20,667 nt of DNA from Chara braunii (lineage: Eukaryota > Streptophyta > Charophyceae > Charales > Characeae): the NCBI GenBank assembly GCA_003427395.1, contig BFEA01000113.1:324923-345589 (forward strand), in the 5' to 3' direction. A program made the position numbers and the translations under genes. This document shows, in pieces, positions 1 through 9,375 of the stretch (position 1 is the first letter of the stretch; the number at the start of each line of letters is the position of its first letter). Under the pieces are notes generated by a model. That model saw only the letters and a program-made list of their open reading frames with translations, did not search any database and was not told the origin of the DNA.

Positions 1-82
<82 letters not shown>
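1..82. repeat. Compound microsatellite (CT)19(CA)22
   Basis: Nineteen CT units (1-38) are followed without interruption by twenty-two CA units (39-82). The tract may continue beyond the left edge. Confidence 0.97.
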
Positions 83-85
<3 letters not shown>

Positions 86-850
86 AGAATCAGTCACAGC
101 CTGGCCCTCTTTGGCTTTCTGAAAGGGCCAGAAAATAGTTTAAAATTTTAAAAATCCCCAAACAATTTTTTGGGTGGTGGGCCTTGAACAATCTTTTTTT
201 TTTTTTTTTTTTTTTTTACTTTTTTAATTCTGGACCTACCGGACCGAAAGTATGCCCGGACATCCAGACGCAGACGGTCCGAACTGGGCTCCAGACTTCC
301 GCATCGTAACCATGTTAATTATAATTGTTGTTGTTGATGGAGGAGCAAAAGGGGGCAGACTTCAATTACTCCAATATTGTTAACATTGGACAGTTACTTG
401 TGCATGTGTGATGATGTGATCATTGTTTCGTTCTTTTCTCTTTCCTTTCTCCGAAAAAAAAACAGAAGAGAGCCAACTAATACGAAGAAGAAAATCGGTT
501 CAACAACAAGCTTTTGTGATCCTTCATTATGCGTTTGCGTTATGCCACGGTTATGGTACGGTTTTTTTCTTCTCTTTTCTCTTGATAACCGTTTATCAGG
601 CTTTTCCGCAACTTTCCGCCGGTGTTAGTGAAACCAAAAAACCTATCAAGATTCAAAAAGCTTGTAACTTAATAAGAGCTAATAAAAAGTATCACCTTGC
701 CCAGGGGGGGGGAAAAAAGGCCCCACTGACCATATTCCGTATCATGATTATCATCCCTCTGGTTTGGCTTTAGTGGAAATTGTGCGTTTGTAAAAAATTT
801 AAATTTCTCAAATTTTCTTCACTGCTCTTAGCTTCAATATTTGTATTCCA

Positions 851-939
851 TATGGGACGCTGGGCTCGGTTTGCAGCATGTGCTTCTCCCCACGAATAGA
901 TTGGAGCATTTGTCCCACCAAAAAAAAAAAAAAAAAAAA
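851..939 (+). repeat. Short dispersed sequence ending in poly(A), copy 1
   Basis: A block starting TATGGGACGCTGG at 851 matches a block at 7217 over about 39 bp with roughly 8 differences. Each copy ends downstream in a long plus-strand A run (920-939 here). The internal sequence between core and poly(A) differs, so this is only weakly supported as a retroposed (SINE-like or 3' LINE) family. It lies antisense inside the receptor intron. Confidence 0.35.
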
Positions 940-1030
940 GAGGCTCCCATAGCATATGGGTCTGCGGGAGCAATTATGAACAGTTAAAAAAATGTTGGGT
1001 AAATTGATGTTACCTTCGTGCTCAAATTAC

Positions 1031-1973
1031 CTTCGTAAAGGTCTGTATACAGAGGGAGGGCTTCCGCTTCCGCATAAAGGATGGGTGCATAAACATCCTT
1101 TACTTCCTGCCTTGCATAGTCTCGAGGATTCAGAATCGTCCGGTTGGCACTTTCAAATTTCTCACGCTCGCTTCCGTTGACGATGATTGCAAATGACATC
1201 TTTCCCACCCATGGCCTTTGCTGTTTGCTCGAGTTTGTGAATTCGAGGAACTGATTCTCCGTCAGCGCTAATGGGGAAACAGCAGCGCCCGCCTTCGTAT
1301 TGGAAACGTAGAAGGTTTTCAGAAAAGACACAACACTGGCAACCTTTTCCACTTGACCGGCAAACTCTTGTTCGAGGAGAGCTGTGCGCGTCATACAGGC
1401 TCTTTCCACATACCGCGCGCGGTTGTGCCTCGCATCACGCGTTCCATCAATCAAAACGTAAAGCACAAGAGCTAGAGCAGTCAGAAGGAGCAAAAGATAA
1501 AACAAGGCCCTCAAGCCCTGATTCCACAGGAGCATCATCCAACAGCCATAAGGACTCCTGGGGCATCCAGTAGGAATGGGGCCGCCCTGGGCGTAGTAAT
1601 CAGGCCAAGACTCGTCATCTCCCGCCCAGAAGCACGTACCGCTGTCATCAAACATCCCACACTCCAGATCTCTTGACGGCTCGATCACGCATGGTCCTGT
1701 GGCGAGCTCTTTGCCCTTGTTAACATCAGCATCCGGATTCTTCCAGCCCCCCGAAAACCATGATAAACCCACTTTCTGGTTCTTCTTCTGTGCTCCATCT
1801 TCGTGGAGCGATTGCAAGGACGGGCCTGCTGTGACATCTTCAAGCCGTGCGGAGGAACCAACCGAAGAAGGGTCCTCCTTCACAGTTGACATGACAGACA
1901 TGCTCCTGCCCATTTCATACGATGGCATCTTCCTAAGGATGGAAATTGCCTCTGGAATCGTGCTGCCCGTCAT
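1031..1973 (-). CDS. CHASE-domain receptor (cytokinin-receptor-like histidine kinase), first coding exon, partial
   Basis: This is the only convincing protein-coding exon in the window. It starts at the ATG at 1973-1971. The frame extends to a GTG at 1985, but a TAA sits directly before that GTG, so the ATG is the first Met. The visible 314 codons give a hydrophilic N-terminal region (1-~150) with Cys/Trp-rich motifs (ECGMFDDSGTCFW, SPYGCW). A strong membrane segment rich in Leu follows (~157-176), then a basic stretch and the start of an extracellular-type CHASE domain (~200-314). CHASE hallmarks are FLKTFY, RPWVGKMSFA, SEREKFE and VYAPILYAEA, which match the plant receptor pattern of a PWV/PLL motif, EREKFE and EYAPVIF. 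In known CHASE proteins this domain senses a ligand outside the kinase core; cytokinin is the ligand in land-plant receptors. The exon ends in a split codon at GAAG|GTAATT (phase 1). The kinase and receiver exons must lie beyond the left edge. The CHASE call is firm; cytokinin binding and the histidine-kinase output are inferred. Confidence 0.8.
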
Positions 1974-2775
1974 GTTTGCTGACACTTAATAATCCACCAC
2001 CTCCTTGCGTCCCTTTCCCTGACCGCCGGTGCCACCCTGCCGGTACCGCCCTCCTCTCCCTCTATCGTACGTTTTCACTACGCTTCCCCTCCCCTCCTTC
2101 CCTGGGAATATCGGTCTTTTCCCCCTCTTTTTCACTTTGTGCAGTGTTCACCACCCAAATGCTCCTTTCGACTCTACCCCTCAATTTCTTACACAACTCG
2201 CGTTTACCTTTGCCCCCTCCCTCCCCCCCGCCTGCCTCCCAAAGGGCTCCGAGTCCGACTACCTATTGTCTTCTTTCAGGGTTTCGTACAGGAGCTGATG
2301 ACCTGGTACTCGAATGCTATGCTCCACCGTTTTTGTCTTCGTCTACCACTTCCCTCGTTCATCTTCCATCACCTTCTACCTCTCAAGAATTAAGCCGCTT
2401 GCATTCTCCGCTACAGTCCTGGAGGATCGTCATTTCTTCTCCACTCCTCCCACAACTCCGCCAAAAATTCCTTATAAATTCGTCCACATATCTTCTTATA
2501 CCTTTCCTCCACCTTCCCCCAACCCTTTCCATTACGCATAGATTTAACTGCCGTTCCATCACCCATCCACAATGTATTCCTCTTTTCCAATCCGGGATGT
2601 CAGCCTCACATCCCTTGTCTTCTCCCTTTTTTCTCTCATAAACCACCACTACCTTTTAGAGCAGATGACAAGCATGCCCACCTGCCCCCTCGACCTTTTG
2701 GAGGCTCCACAAAAACCACCTCCATTGAACTAAAAACCTGATGAGCTGTTCTCTTTACCAGCACACTAATTAACA

Positions 2776-2777
<2 letters not shown>
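1974..2777 (-). promoter_or_regulatory. Pyrimidine-rich upstream region of the CHASE receptor gene
   Basis: The 800 bp before the start codon are strongly C/T-rich on the plus strand (G/A-rich in the sense of the gene). Long plus-strand frames here (for example 1946-2641) are Ser/Pro/Leu/Phe low-complexity translations without domains. The region probably holds the 5' UTR and promoter. No TATA box or start site can be placed with confidence. Confidence 0.4.

Positions 2778-2871
<94 letters not shown>
2778..2871. repeat. Microsatellite (CT)47
   Basis: Forty-seven uninterrupted CT units. Read with the receptor gene this is a (GA)n tract about 800 bp upstream of its ATG. Confidence 0.97.
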
Positions 2872-2872
<1 letters not shown>

Positions 2873-3430
2873 GTGTGCACGCTTCTATTTGATAGCTTGA
2901 TCGAGTGAATGTACGTGCACGATCCACGGGTTTATTGATAGAGTTTGTGCTGTCTCATGCTCTCTATCGTGTAGATACTTCTAATATATCTACAAATATA
3001 CCAATCTAACATGCACAGAGGTACATACACATTCACTCATATACACACATACTCGTGTGCATCTACCGGCCTCTCCACCACTTTGTTCCTCTCTCACTCC
3101 TCGCTGCTTGCCTGTCCGCAAGTTGAAGGACCATACTTCACACTTGCTTGCACGAATCCTATTGACCTGCAGGGAAAGAAAGTAGAGTTTTGACACAGAA
3201 AAACACAAAAACATCATGTCTTGTTAAAATTAGCGGATTATATTCGGCGACTTTACATGTGTTGAAATGAACAACAAATTTGAACAAAACATCAAATTAC
3301 ATTGTTAAAAAGTAACAAAACCAAAATTGGTGGCCTCAACATTGACATAGACGTTTCAAATTTCTCCAACCCTTTGTCAGCCTCCAAATGTATCCATCCA
3401 TTGAATATATCAGAGAGACCTGGATGCCAT
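2872..3430. other. Non-coding stretch, nothing recognised
   Basis: The sequence is A/T-rich with no convincing coding frame. A short imperfect inverted repeat built on GATCG/CGATC and GTGCACG lies near 2880-2925. Confidence 0.5.
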
Positions 3431-3610
3431 GCTTAGCTTTCCAATTACCCTGTGAGGGCATATACTTGCACAGGGTTCTTTCAACTGAACTTGAGCATAA
3501 TTATGGTCACATTCATCCTTAGCTTTGCAAATATCCTGTTACTAGGCTGTTAGGGCATTCTTGCACAGCACAGGGTTTTCCCAACTGAACTTACCATAAT
3601 TACGGTCAGA
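3431..3610. repeat. Diverged tandem duplication, ~87-bp unit x2
   Basis: Units at 3431-3516 and 3517-3610 share, in order, CTTAGCTTT, a CCTGT block, AGGGCAT, TTGCACAG...CAGGGTT, CAACTGAACTT and CATAATTA(T/C)GGTCA. Small indels separate the copies. Confidence 0.85.
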
Positions 3611-3867
3611 TACTTCTGGTGTAAGCATGTCCTTGTTTTCCACTTCTTCCTCAACTGTTTTCATTCACTCTTTTATCTTTTAAGTTACACACCACGGTCC
3701 CTCCGAGTCTCTTCTTCCCGTAGCAGATTTGTGCTGCACACAAAGTGTGAAACGAGCCACTGCGGCGCTCGTTGTTTTATTTTTTTGGCTGTTTTTCGGG
3801 CGGGCCCCACGAGCCAAAAACAAAACAATGCACCAAAAACGTCCGAGAGGCTGAACCCCGGAAGAAT

Positions 3868-3909
3868 GCGGTGGTAGACAAATTCATCGCGGTGGTAGGC
3901 AAATTCATC
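3868..3909. repeat. 21-bp tandem repeat x2
   Basis: Two adjacent 21-bp units begin GCGGTGGTAG and end AAATTCATC, with one base different. The rest of 3611-4230 shows an (AAAC)n tract (3963-3982), A/T-rich sequence and no gene. Confidence 0.9.
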
Positions 3910-4239
3910 ACAAATTAATCGGAAAAAGGGTTGTCGGCAAAAGGTAGTAGCGGTTTGGAGAAACAAACAAACAAACAAACAAATAATAATAATTATAAAA
4001 AAAAATCACTTCCTCGGAGTTCCTCGCCTTCTCTTTCATCTTTGCAAAGTTGAGATGCCTGTTTCGGTTATACACATACTCCTTGAGGCTAGGATTGTGC
4101 AGAGCTGGCATGAACGTGATCTGCATTGTAGCAAAGGTTCACGCAGTAGCACCCCAACCTTGAGTATTCAGTACTATTCACCCATGTCTTTTTTTTTTTC
4201 TTTTTTTTTTCACCACCAGCTGGGCGCAACTTTTGGGGG

Positions 4240-4372
4240 TGGGGGTACCAGACCAAAATGGCTGGCCACGCCAGCCAAAATGAGGCCCTCACCGGGTCTC
4301 TTTCCATTTGGCGTGCAGGGCATTTTCAGGCTCGGCTTCAATAGCTGGGCGAGGTACTGCTCTGGTTTAAAG
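4240..4372 (+). repeat. Dispersed repeat family R1, copy 1
   Basis: This copy is homologous to 5922-6050 (same strand) and 19085-19229 (opposite strand). Shared landmarks in order are a (G/T)ACC-GACC start, a small palindrome GGCTGGC...GCCAGCC, AAAAxGAGGCC, CGGxTC, TTTGGC(A/G)(C/T)GCAGG(G/A)CATTT, CAGGCTCG, ATAGCTGGGC and GGTTTAAA. No coding potential or terminal repeat could be defined. Confidence 0.75.
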
Positions 4373-5012
4373 TGACGTCCTAACCAAATCATTCAGCCCA
4401 GGGGGGGCTCCCCTCAGATTGAAGTCTTCCTACTTTGATGGCCCCTTTCTATTTTTTTCTGTTTTGTATAAGTGCAAGCCACCAGCAGCAAGTCAGAACC
4501 CAAAGATTTCCAGCAGCAAGAACTCATTGAAGACTCTACATAACTAGAGGTTACTAGATCAAAAAAAAAAAAAAAAAAAAGACCAAACTGAAAGCTGATG
4601 GACTAGGCCGATAGTGCAAATTCAGTGCAACGGTCTTCAAAAAAAAAAAAACACAGTTTTGAAAAGAGTTTGTGGACTTTGCCAGGGTAGTTATGAAAAG
4701 AGATCACTGTGGCAAGTTTCTTCCAAGAAAAATGTGTACATGCTATGGGTACTCGGAGTAGGGTGTTGTGACCTTTCTGCAATGCTCGGTGCCTTGGAAA
4801 TGATGCCCGCATGAACACACGGAACACTGAAAGTCAACACAACAACAGAGTATCCGGCGGCGTCATCAAAGTGACCTCACATTATTCATGCAGTGTGCAT
4901 ACTTAGCTGCCCACACTACTTCCCTAGTCTAGCCTGTCATCTACCCTCCGCTCTCTTCACTCTCTTCACTCTCTATCCTCTCTCATCTTGCCAGATGCAG
5001 CTGAAGAGTCTG
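4373..5012. other. Non-coding stretch with poly(A) tracts
   Basis: Holds A20 at 4561-4580 and A12 at 4639-4650, two CAGCAGCAAG words near 4484 and 4512, and a CTCTCTTCACT direct repeat near 4950-4970. No gene was recognised. Confidence 0.5.
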
Positions 5013-5200
5013 GTCACATAGGTGCTCTCCCGCCATACACCAGGTAAATACGCATGGGTCCCCACAGCCTTCTCTTTTCCTGAGACGCTCTATGTGACAA
5101 ACCTACGCTACTCCCCCGGTAGTCTCTGGTGCTCTTCTGCCATATACCAGGTGCATCATATCCACCTGTCCCCTCCGCCTTCTCCTTTCTGGAGACCTTT
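5013..5200. repeat. Diverged tandem duplication, ~108-bp period
   Basis: GGTGCTCT, CGCCATA(C/T)ACCAGGT, the CC..CC...GCCTTCTC block and a final GAGAC recur at about 5021-5092 and 5129-5196. A perfect 9-bp inverted repeat (GTCACATAG / CTATGTGAC) brackets the first copy at 5013-5021 and 5090-5098. Confidence 0.75.
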
Positions 5201-5250
5201 CCCCCCTCCTCGCCAGCCTTTCGCGCATGGTGTTGCCTCCAGCTGTGGCA

Positions 5251-5357
5251 ACCGTCTTCAACCGAATAGAACGCCCGGTCATTATAGCTGTATTTGGCAC
5301 AACTTTCAGCCCAGATACGGCGATAATTGCCGGGCGTTCTATTCGGGTGACGACGGT
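5251..5357. repeat. Hairpin (MITE-like) element H, copy 1
   Basis: The arms at 5251-5295 and 5313-5357 are 45 bp each and about 85% complementary around a 17-nt loop. The outer ends read ACCGTC(T/G)TCA.CCGAATA and the middle ATTAT(A/C)G(C)(T/C)GTAT. A second copy lies at 7725-7838. The frames crossing it on both strands (for example 5014-5364 minus) are translations of the hairpin, which is why similar peptide words recur elsewhere in the window. Confidence 0.85.
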
Positions 5358-5399
5358 AGTGCACGTGCGAGCACCCACGCTACGCTCCTCCCTCGCCGC

Positions 5400-5921
5400 C
5401 GCTCGGCTCTGATTTCCTTTAGCCGCTGGCCAGCGCACTGGCAGCACTGCCACACGATACCGCAAACGGGGCAGTGGTTGCAAATGGCGACGCATTCAAG
5501 CTTGGCCTGTGGAACCACCTAAAAGCCTGCAGTGCCCGTCAGGTCCCTTCTGCCAATGCTTTGGCCGGGTCGGTAGTACCCAAGTTTCGATAAAATAGGT
5601 ATGGAGATGGTGGCGGTTCAGGGCCCCTCCGCTACTCAGATTACTACGAGGAGTGCTAATCGAGCCCCGTCCTGCTGTAAAAAAGCCAGCACCAAGGAGA
5701 CTATATATTTCTGATGAGATTAAAGTCTCTTTCCCGGTGGGGCGTGGGTGTCGGCAGGTCTGTCTCAGAGAGCGAGCCGTAGACAAGCTATAAAAAAAAC
5801 GCTGCAAATCCAGCGCGCGAGGTGTCCGCAGGTCTGTTAAACCTTCAGCAGTACGTTTCCCTGTCATTTTTCTAAGATGCTTTTGGCCGACACCTCGCAC
5901 GCGCTGAATTCTTCAGGGGTC
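5400..5921. other. Non-coding stretch, weak internal repetition only
   Basis: Two related words ending in TGTC(G/C)GCAGGTCTGT occur near 5747 and 5824. A 134-codon minus frame (5496-5900) has no recognisable domain and I do not call it a gene. Confidence 0.45.
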
Positions 5922-6050
5922 GGCCTACCGGGGCAAAAAAGCTGGCGCGACCAGCCAAAAGAAGGCCTGGACCGGTTCCTTTTTCTTTGGCACGCAGGAC
6001 ATTTCCAGGCTCGACAAGAGAATATTCAAAAGTACTGGTGGTTTAAGAAT
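5922..6050 (+). repeat. Dispersed repeat family R1, copy 2
   Basis: Same landmarks as the copy at 4240: CTACCGG start, small palindrome GCTGGCGCGACCAGC, TTTGGCACGCAGGACATTT, CCAGGCTCG and a final GGTGGTTTAAGA. Confidence 0.75.
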
Positions 6051-6160
6051 AGAGAGAGGGCATTAGAGAGGGGTAAATAAGCCCCCATCCCTGGTAGAAA
6101 TCCAGCCATGGGGGGAGGTAGGGAGATTTGTTCAGAATACAGAGAGCCATCTCCGATTTT

Positions 6161-6322
6161 CAAAATACATAAAATAAGGTAAGTACTTGTAGTTTTACCC
6201 AATGTATCGCTTCAAAATAGTAAAATACATTGAATAAGGTAAGTACTTGTAGTTTTACCCAAGGTCTCGCTTCAAAATACATTAAATAAGGTAAGTACTT
6301 GTAGTTTTACCCAAGGTCTCAG
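6161..6322. repeat. Three tandem copies of a 52-60 bp unit
   Basis: The core GGTAAGTACTTGTAGTTTTA occurs three times (AAGTACTTGT at 6181, 6241 and 6293). It is followed by CCCAA(G/T)GT and, in the first two copies, CGCTTCAAAATA. The last unit is shortened by about 8 bp. The copies are nearly identical, so the duplication is recent. Confidence 0.95.
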
Positions 6323-6984
6323 ACAAAGCAAGAGAAAAACAAAAGCACACTCCAACAAAGGCTCAAGCTCAAATCAAGAACAGAGGTAACCTGTTTATGG
6401 TGGACAGAAATAGCCTGTTCTTTGAACAAAGAAAAGAAAAGTAATAGCCAGTTTATATTGGAAAGGACAAAACTAGGCTGGTCAGAATGCACCCGACCTT
6501 CGGCACGCCCAGGCGCAGGTCATGCACTTGGCCATCTTGCCATCTAGGTGCATTTTGCCTGGGTTAGTTTTAGAATTTTGAACCAGACTGAGCTGTTCAT
6601 ATACCTTTCAGACTTTTCTTGAGAGGAAAACCAGGCCATCTTCGCGATTGCCACTTGGCACATTTTGTGAGCACGTATCTGACCGCCATTGCAGCCAGAT
6701 TCACTCGAGAGTGTCGTAGTGTGCATCTGCCCTAGCATCTATTGCGGGCAGGAAAGTACATTCCAAAACCTGTCTGAAAAACAGGGAAAGCAGGAGGGGT
6801 GAAAGAAAAGCAAGCCTGTCCAGCATGGCATGTGGCGCTGACTGTTAAAAGTGTTTTGACTTTCCGCATCCCCATGGCCAACTGACTTCGACCGCGAAAC
6901 CAAGCACACCAGTGCTTTTATTAATCTTTTTCCTTTTTCAGTGACCAAAAAGTGCTACAGCCAATAAATGTGAGAATCCCGTGA
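6323..6984. other. Non-coding stretch, nothing recognised
   Basis: Mixed-composition sequence with short weakly repeated AGCC(T/A)G(T)T words near 6390-6475. None of the frames shows a family motif. Confidence 0.45.
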
Positions 6985-7026
6985 GCCTGCGGGCAGTTCA
7001 AGGAAGCCTGTGGGCAGTTCAAGGAA
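6985..7026. repeat. 21-bp tandem repeat x2
   Basis: Two units starting GCCTG(C/T)GGGCAG and ending TTCAAGGAA, differing at one base. A third GCCTGCG start follows at 7027. Confidence 0.95.
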
Positions 7027-7216
7027 GCCTGCGTGGTGAGCGGGCTAAGTACCAGTGGGGGGTACATACCGATTGGAGCGAAGTGTGTGTGAATTGCCAT
7101 GTCCGTGGAGTTGAGTGTAGTGTGTGTGTTGAGTAGGACACTACAGCCTTGCAGGGGTGGGGTGGATAGCCTAGGCTGGGTAATAGCCCCGGTGCTCTGT
7201 TCTCTTTTGAAATCCT

Positions 7217-7341
7217 TATGGGACGCTGGACCCGTTTTCCAGCAGGTTCTGCTCCTGATCCGGAGGAGTGCTATAGGGGAATTCTCGTATCTCACCTCCG
7301 ACAGCACATCCAGTGACGTTTAAATAAAAAAAAAAAAAAAA
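7217..7341 (+). repeat. Short dispersed sequence ending in poly(A), copy 2
   Basis: TATGGGACGCTGG starts at 7217 and matches 851; an A16 run follows at 7326-7341. See copy 1 for the limits of the evidence. Confidence 0.35.
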
Positions 7342-7361
7342 GAGAAACAGACGAAAAGACA

Positions 7362-7549
7362 TCTGCGAAGGGAAAGTACCTTCCATGCGGTCAAGTCAAC
7401 GGTCTGCTTTGAAAACGTACAAAGCGACAAAGCGATGCCAACCACAGAAAGTACCTCTGCGAAGGCATAGTGGTAAAGTACCTTTCATGCCGTCAAGTCA
7501 CGGGTGTACTTTGAAAATCAAGAAAGCGACAAAGCAATGTGAAAAAGAA
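7362..7549. repeat. Tandem duplication, 94-bp unit x2
   Basis: Units at 7362-7455 and 7456-7549 share TCTGCGAAGG, AAAGTACCTT(C/T)CATGC, CGGTCAAGTCA-type sequence, TTTGAAAA and AAAGCGACAAAGC. The 98-codon plus frame at 7385-7681 runs through both copies and shows no domain. Confidence 0.9.
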
Positions 7550-7724
7550 AAGTACATTTCGCGCTGTTTCTCAACTTTCGAAGCCATGGAACCTCCAAGG
7601 AGTAGTTCCCGCACCCGCTCGGTCATGGACTTTCCCCTCGAAAAGGAAAAAAGCAGAAGACCGATACAGGGAAAGTTATGAACGGGAAGTTTATCAACAT
7701 AAACGATGATGACAGAGGAAAGCT

Positions 7725-7838
7725 ACCATCTTCACCTGAGTACAATGTACGGTTATTATAGCTGTCTTCGGGGCAACTCTGAGTCCAGATACAGCAATAA
7801 AGACTGTACATTGTATTCGGGTGTCAAAACAAAAGGAA
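7725..7838. repeat. Hairpin (MITE-like) element H, copy 2
   Basis: Outer ACCATCTTCACC and inner ATTATAGCTGT match copy 1 at 5251, and the loop side GGCAACT...AGTCCAGATACAGCAATAA also matches. The right arm ends TTGTATTCGGGTGTC. In the arms, the word AGAACGCCC of copy 1 is replaced on both sides by ACAATGTAC, so pairing is kept. Confidence 0.8.
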
Positions 7839-7889
7839 GACCTTTAGGCCTTCAAAAAGGGGTGTGATTCCTAATCAAGAGAGAGAAAA

Positions 7890-8185
7890 CATGTCGTATT
7901 GGACTGAACCACTTTTGCACAAGGGAAAACCGATGCTGATGCCAAGACCTGCAATCCCCGCAAATCTCCATGGTCATAGGATCTTCAGTCCTAAGGGCCC
8001 TCACAAAAAAGCTAGTGGCATCGCATCACCCAGAACACTGTCCGCATGTGGTGTAGGTTGAACCACTACTGCATAGAGGAAAACTAGGGGCGAGGCCTCC
8101 CTTTGCCACAAATTCCCATGGCCGTTGGATCTCCATTCCGTCGGAGGGCCACCATGGAAAAAGTATGATATCCTTGAATCCAGCA
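7890..8185. repeat. Diverged tandem duplication, ~157-bp period
   Basis: The blocks near 7898 and 8055 share TTG(A)ACTGAACCACT, TGCA(C/T)A(A)G.GGAAAAC, GCAAATCTCCATGG/ACAAATTCCCATGG and GGATCT(T/C)CA, then a GGGCC(C/A) block. No gene was recognised in 7840-8440. Confidence 0.6.
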
Positions 8186-8442
8186 TACCGGCAAAGGTCG
8201 TGCTGGTTTAAGGCATTGGTCAAGTTCACGGGGCATTCTGCAGACAATCCAGGCCTCAACCTTATCATGACTCTGCAGAAAATTGAGGTCTCAGACTCTC
8301 AGGCTCATTACCATTCAGAGAGAAGGGGGAAAAAAGCAAAAAAAAAAAAAGCAGAGAATCTGACCAAGCAAGGCCCTTCCTGGTTTCGATCGCAATGATA
8401 CAGAACATGTACAGGACAAACAAATAGTAAAATACAGTATCC

Positions 8443-8468
8443 AAAAAAAAAAAAAAAAAAAAAAAAAA
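8443..8468 (+). repeat. Poly(A) tract, 26 A
   Basis: Uninterrupted A run, followed by a second A run at 8509-8521. The minus-strand frames here are Phe-rich artefacts of these runs. Confidence 0.95.
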
Positions 8469-8567
8469 CGAGAACATAAACGCTCTTGCAATGAATCAGC
8501 ATGTGATAAAAAAAAAAAAAAACTTGCACACATCACGATCAGACGTAGTCCATCAGGCTCTATGGAA

Positions 8568-8632
8568 CAATATATATATACACTATATATTGTCACATGA
8601 ATATCAGAGCGCAAATGCGAAAAAAAGAAAAA
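8568..8632 (+). repeat. AT-rich palindromic repeat M, copy 1
   Basis: A CAATATATA...TATATTGTCACAT palindrome is followed by ATCAGAGCGCAAATGCG and an A/G-rich tail. The same order occurs at 20521-20590 and, inverted, at 10698-10785. Confidence 0.7.
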
Positions 8633-8735
8633 AGGAGAAAAGAAAACCAGGGAAAATTGAGTTCAATTTTTTATCTTCTTCCTTATAACTCCCCCTGTTC
8701 AGAACCTCTCTCTCTATATATATATCATATATATT

Positions 8736-8901
8736 GTCAAACAGAGCTGCCTGATAAACCGTAAGCAGAGAGAGAGAAGAGGACAACAAATGAGAGACCG
8801 TGACAAACTGTTTGTCGGAGTTTCACCTACTTGTCACAGCCCCTCGTTTGTCGTCCTCTTCTCCCTCTCTGCCTATGGTTTACTGGGCAGCTCTGTTTGA
8901 C
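8736..8901. mobile_element. Fold-back element F, near-complete copy
   Basis: Left arm 8736-8805 and right arm 8831-8901 are long imperfect reverse complements (GTCAAACAGAGCTGCC..., GAGAAGAGGAC(A/G)ACAAA, then (C)GTGACAA) around a ~25-nt loop. AT-rich palindromes ATATATTGTC / GACGATATAT flank it on both sides. Single-arm copies occur at 15250-15330 and 20407-20508, and a diverged piece at about 568-602. The structure fits a non-autonomous hairpin transposon; no transposase or clear target-site duplication is visible. Confidence 0.75.
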
Positions 8902-9005
8902 GATATATAATGTGTATAATCATACACATATAACTACCTAGTAACCTATAATATAATAACATCTGAAGCAACACCACATAATCTAACAATATACAGAATC
9001 ACAAC

Positions 9006-9375
9006 GTACATAATGGGCCTCGTTCGACTACTCCACATTCGACAGGTATCTGGACTGGAACGTATGCATTTGGACCGATGGAACATGTGGAATGTATTGG
9101 ACCTCTGACAGGTCCAGACACATTCAGTATGCGGTGTAGCGGAGCAAGGCCCAATGGAACAGCACAAACTCTACAACATGGAAGCTTGTCATAACAATTA
9201 ACATTGTTCTTGAATCATTGTTTACTTCCTGCAATATAATGCCAATGGGCCTCACTCCCCTACTCACCAAATCTTCGAAATGAGAACGAATCTTGCCATA
9301 GAACATGAGAAGATACACACCCATCTTTTTTGTCTTTTGTACATGTGGAGAGTAGTGGAGCGAGGCCCAATGTAC
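9006..9375. mobile_element. Nested inverted-repeat element with four GGGCCTC arms
   Basis: Four versions of the same ~25-bp arm (AATGGGCCTCGCTC-type, then CTACTC) lie at 9012-9038 (+), 9129-9156 (-), 9244-9268 (+) and 9339-9375 (-). They make two hairpins inside a larger inverted repeat. The inner part 9259-9318 closely matches the minisatellite unit at 12912-12975, so the two loci share ancestry. Confidence 0.75.

Larger units (their letters stand above)
1..1030 (-). other. 5' part of the first intron of the CHASE receptor gene
   Basis: On the minus strand, sequence below 1031 begins with a GTAATT donor. No continuation of the CHASE domain (the expected block after the YAPILYAEA motif) is found down to position 1, so the intron is at least 1 kb. 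It holds poly(T) at 194-217, poly(A) at 920-939, a G9 run near 704-712, an 8-bp hairpin around CTGGCCCT at 101-132 and the microsatellite at 1-82. Two overlapping plus-strand frames at 377-773 have no family signature and look like chance frames in A/T-rich DNA. Confidence 0.55.

Noticed and set aside
1946-2641. 231-codon plus-strand frame upstream of the receptor gene
   Set aside because: It is a Ser/Pro/Leu-rich translation of a polypyrimidine tract with no domain, antisense to the gene's upstream region and overlapping its first codons.
3100-3190. Exon-like plus-strand segment with a pyrimidine tract, AG acceptor and peptide EGPYFTLACTNPIDLQGKK, then a possible GTAGAG donor
   Set aside because: I cannot match the peptide to a family, there is no neighbouring exon, and such splice-like words are common in CT-rich DNA.
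5701-5742. Possible hammerhead ribozyme core (CTGATGAG near 5711)
   Set aside because: The required GAAA after stem II and a matching stem III are absent; only a short GAGAC/GTCTC pairing exists.
6161-6322. Possible CRISPR-like array
   Set aside because: Three tandem units have no unique spacers of constant length, and the genome is eukaryotic.
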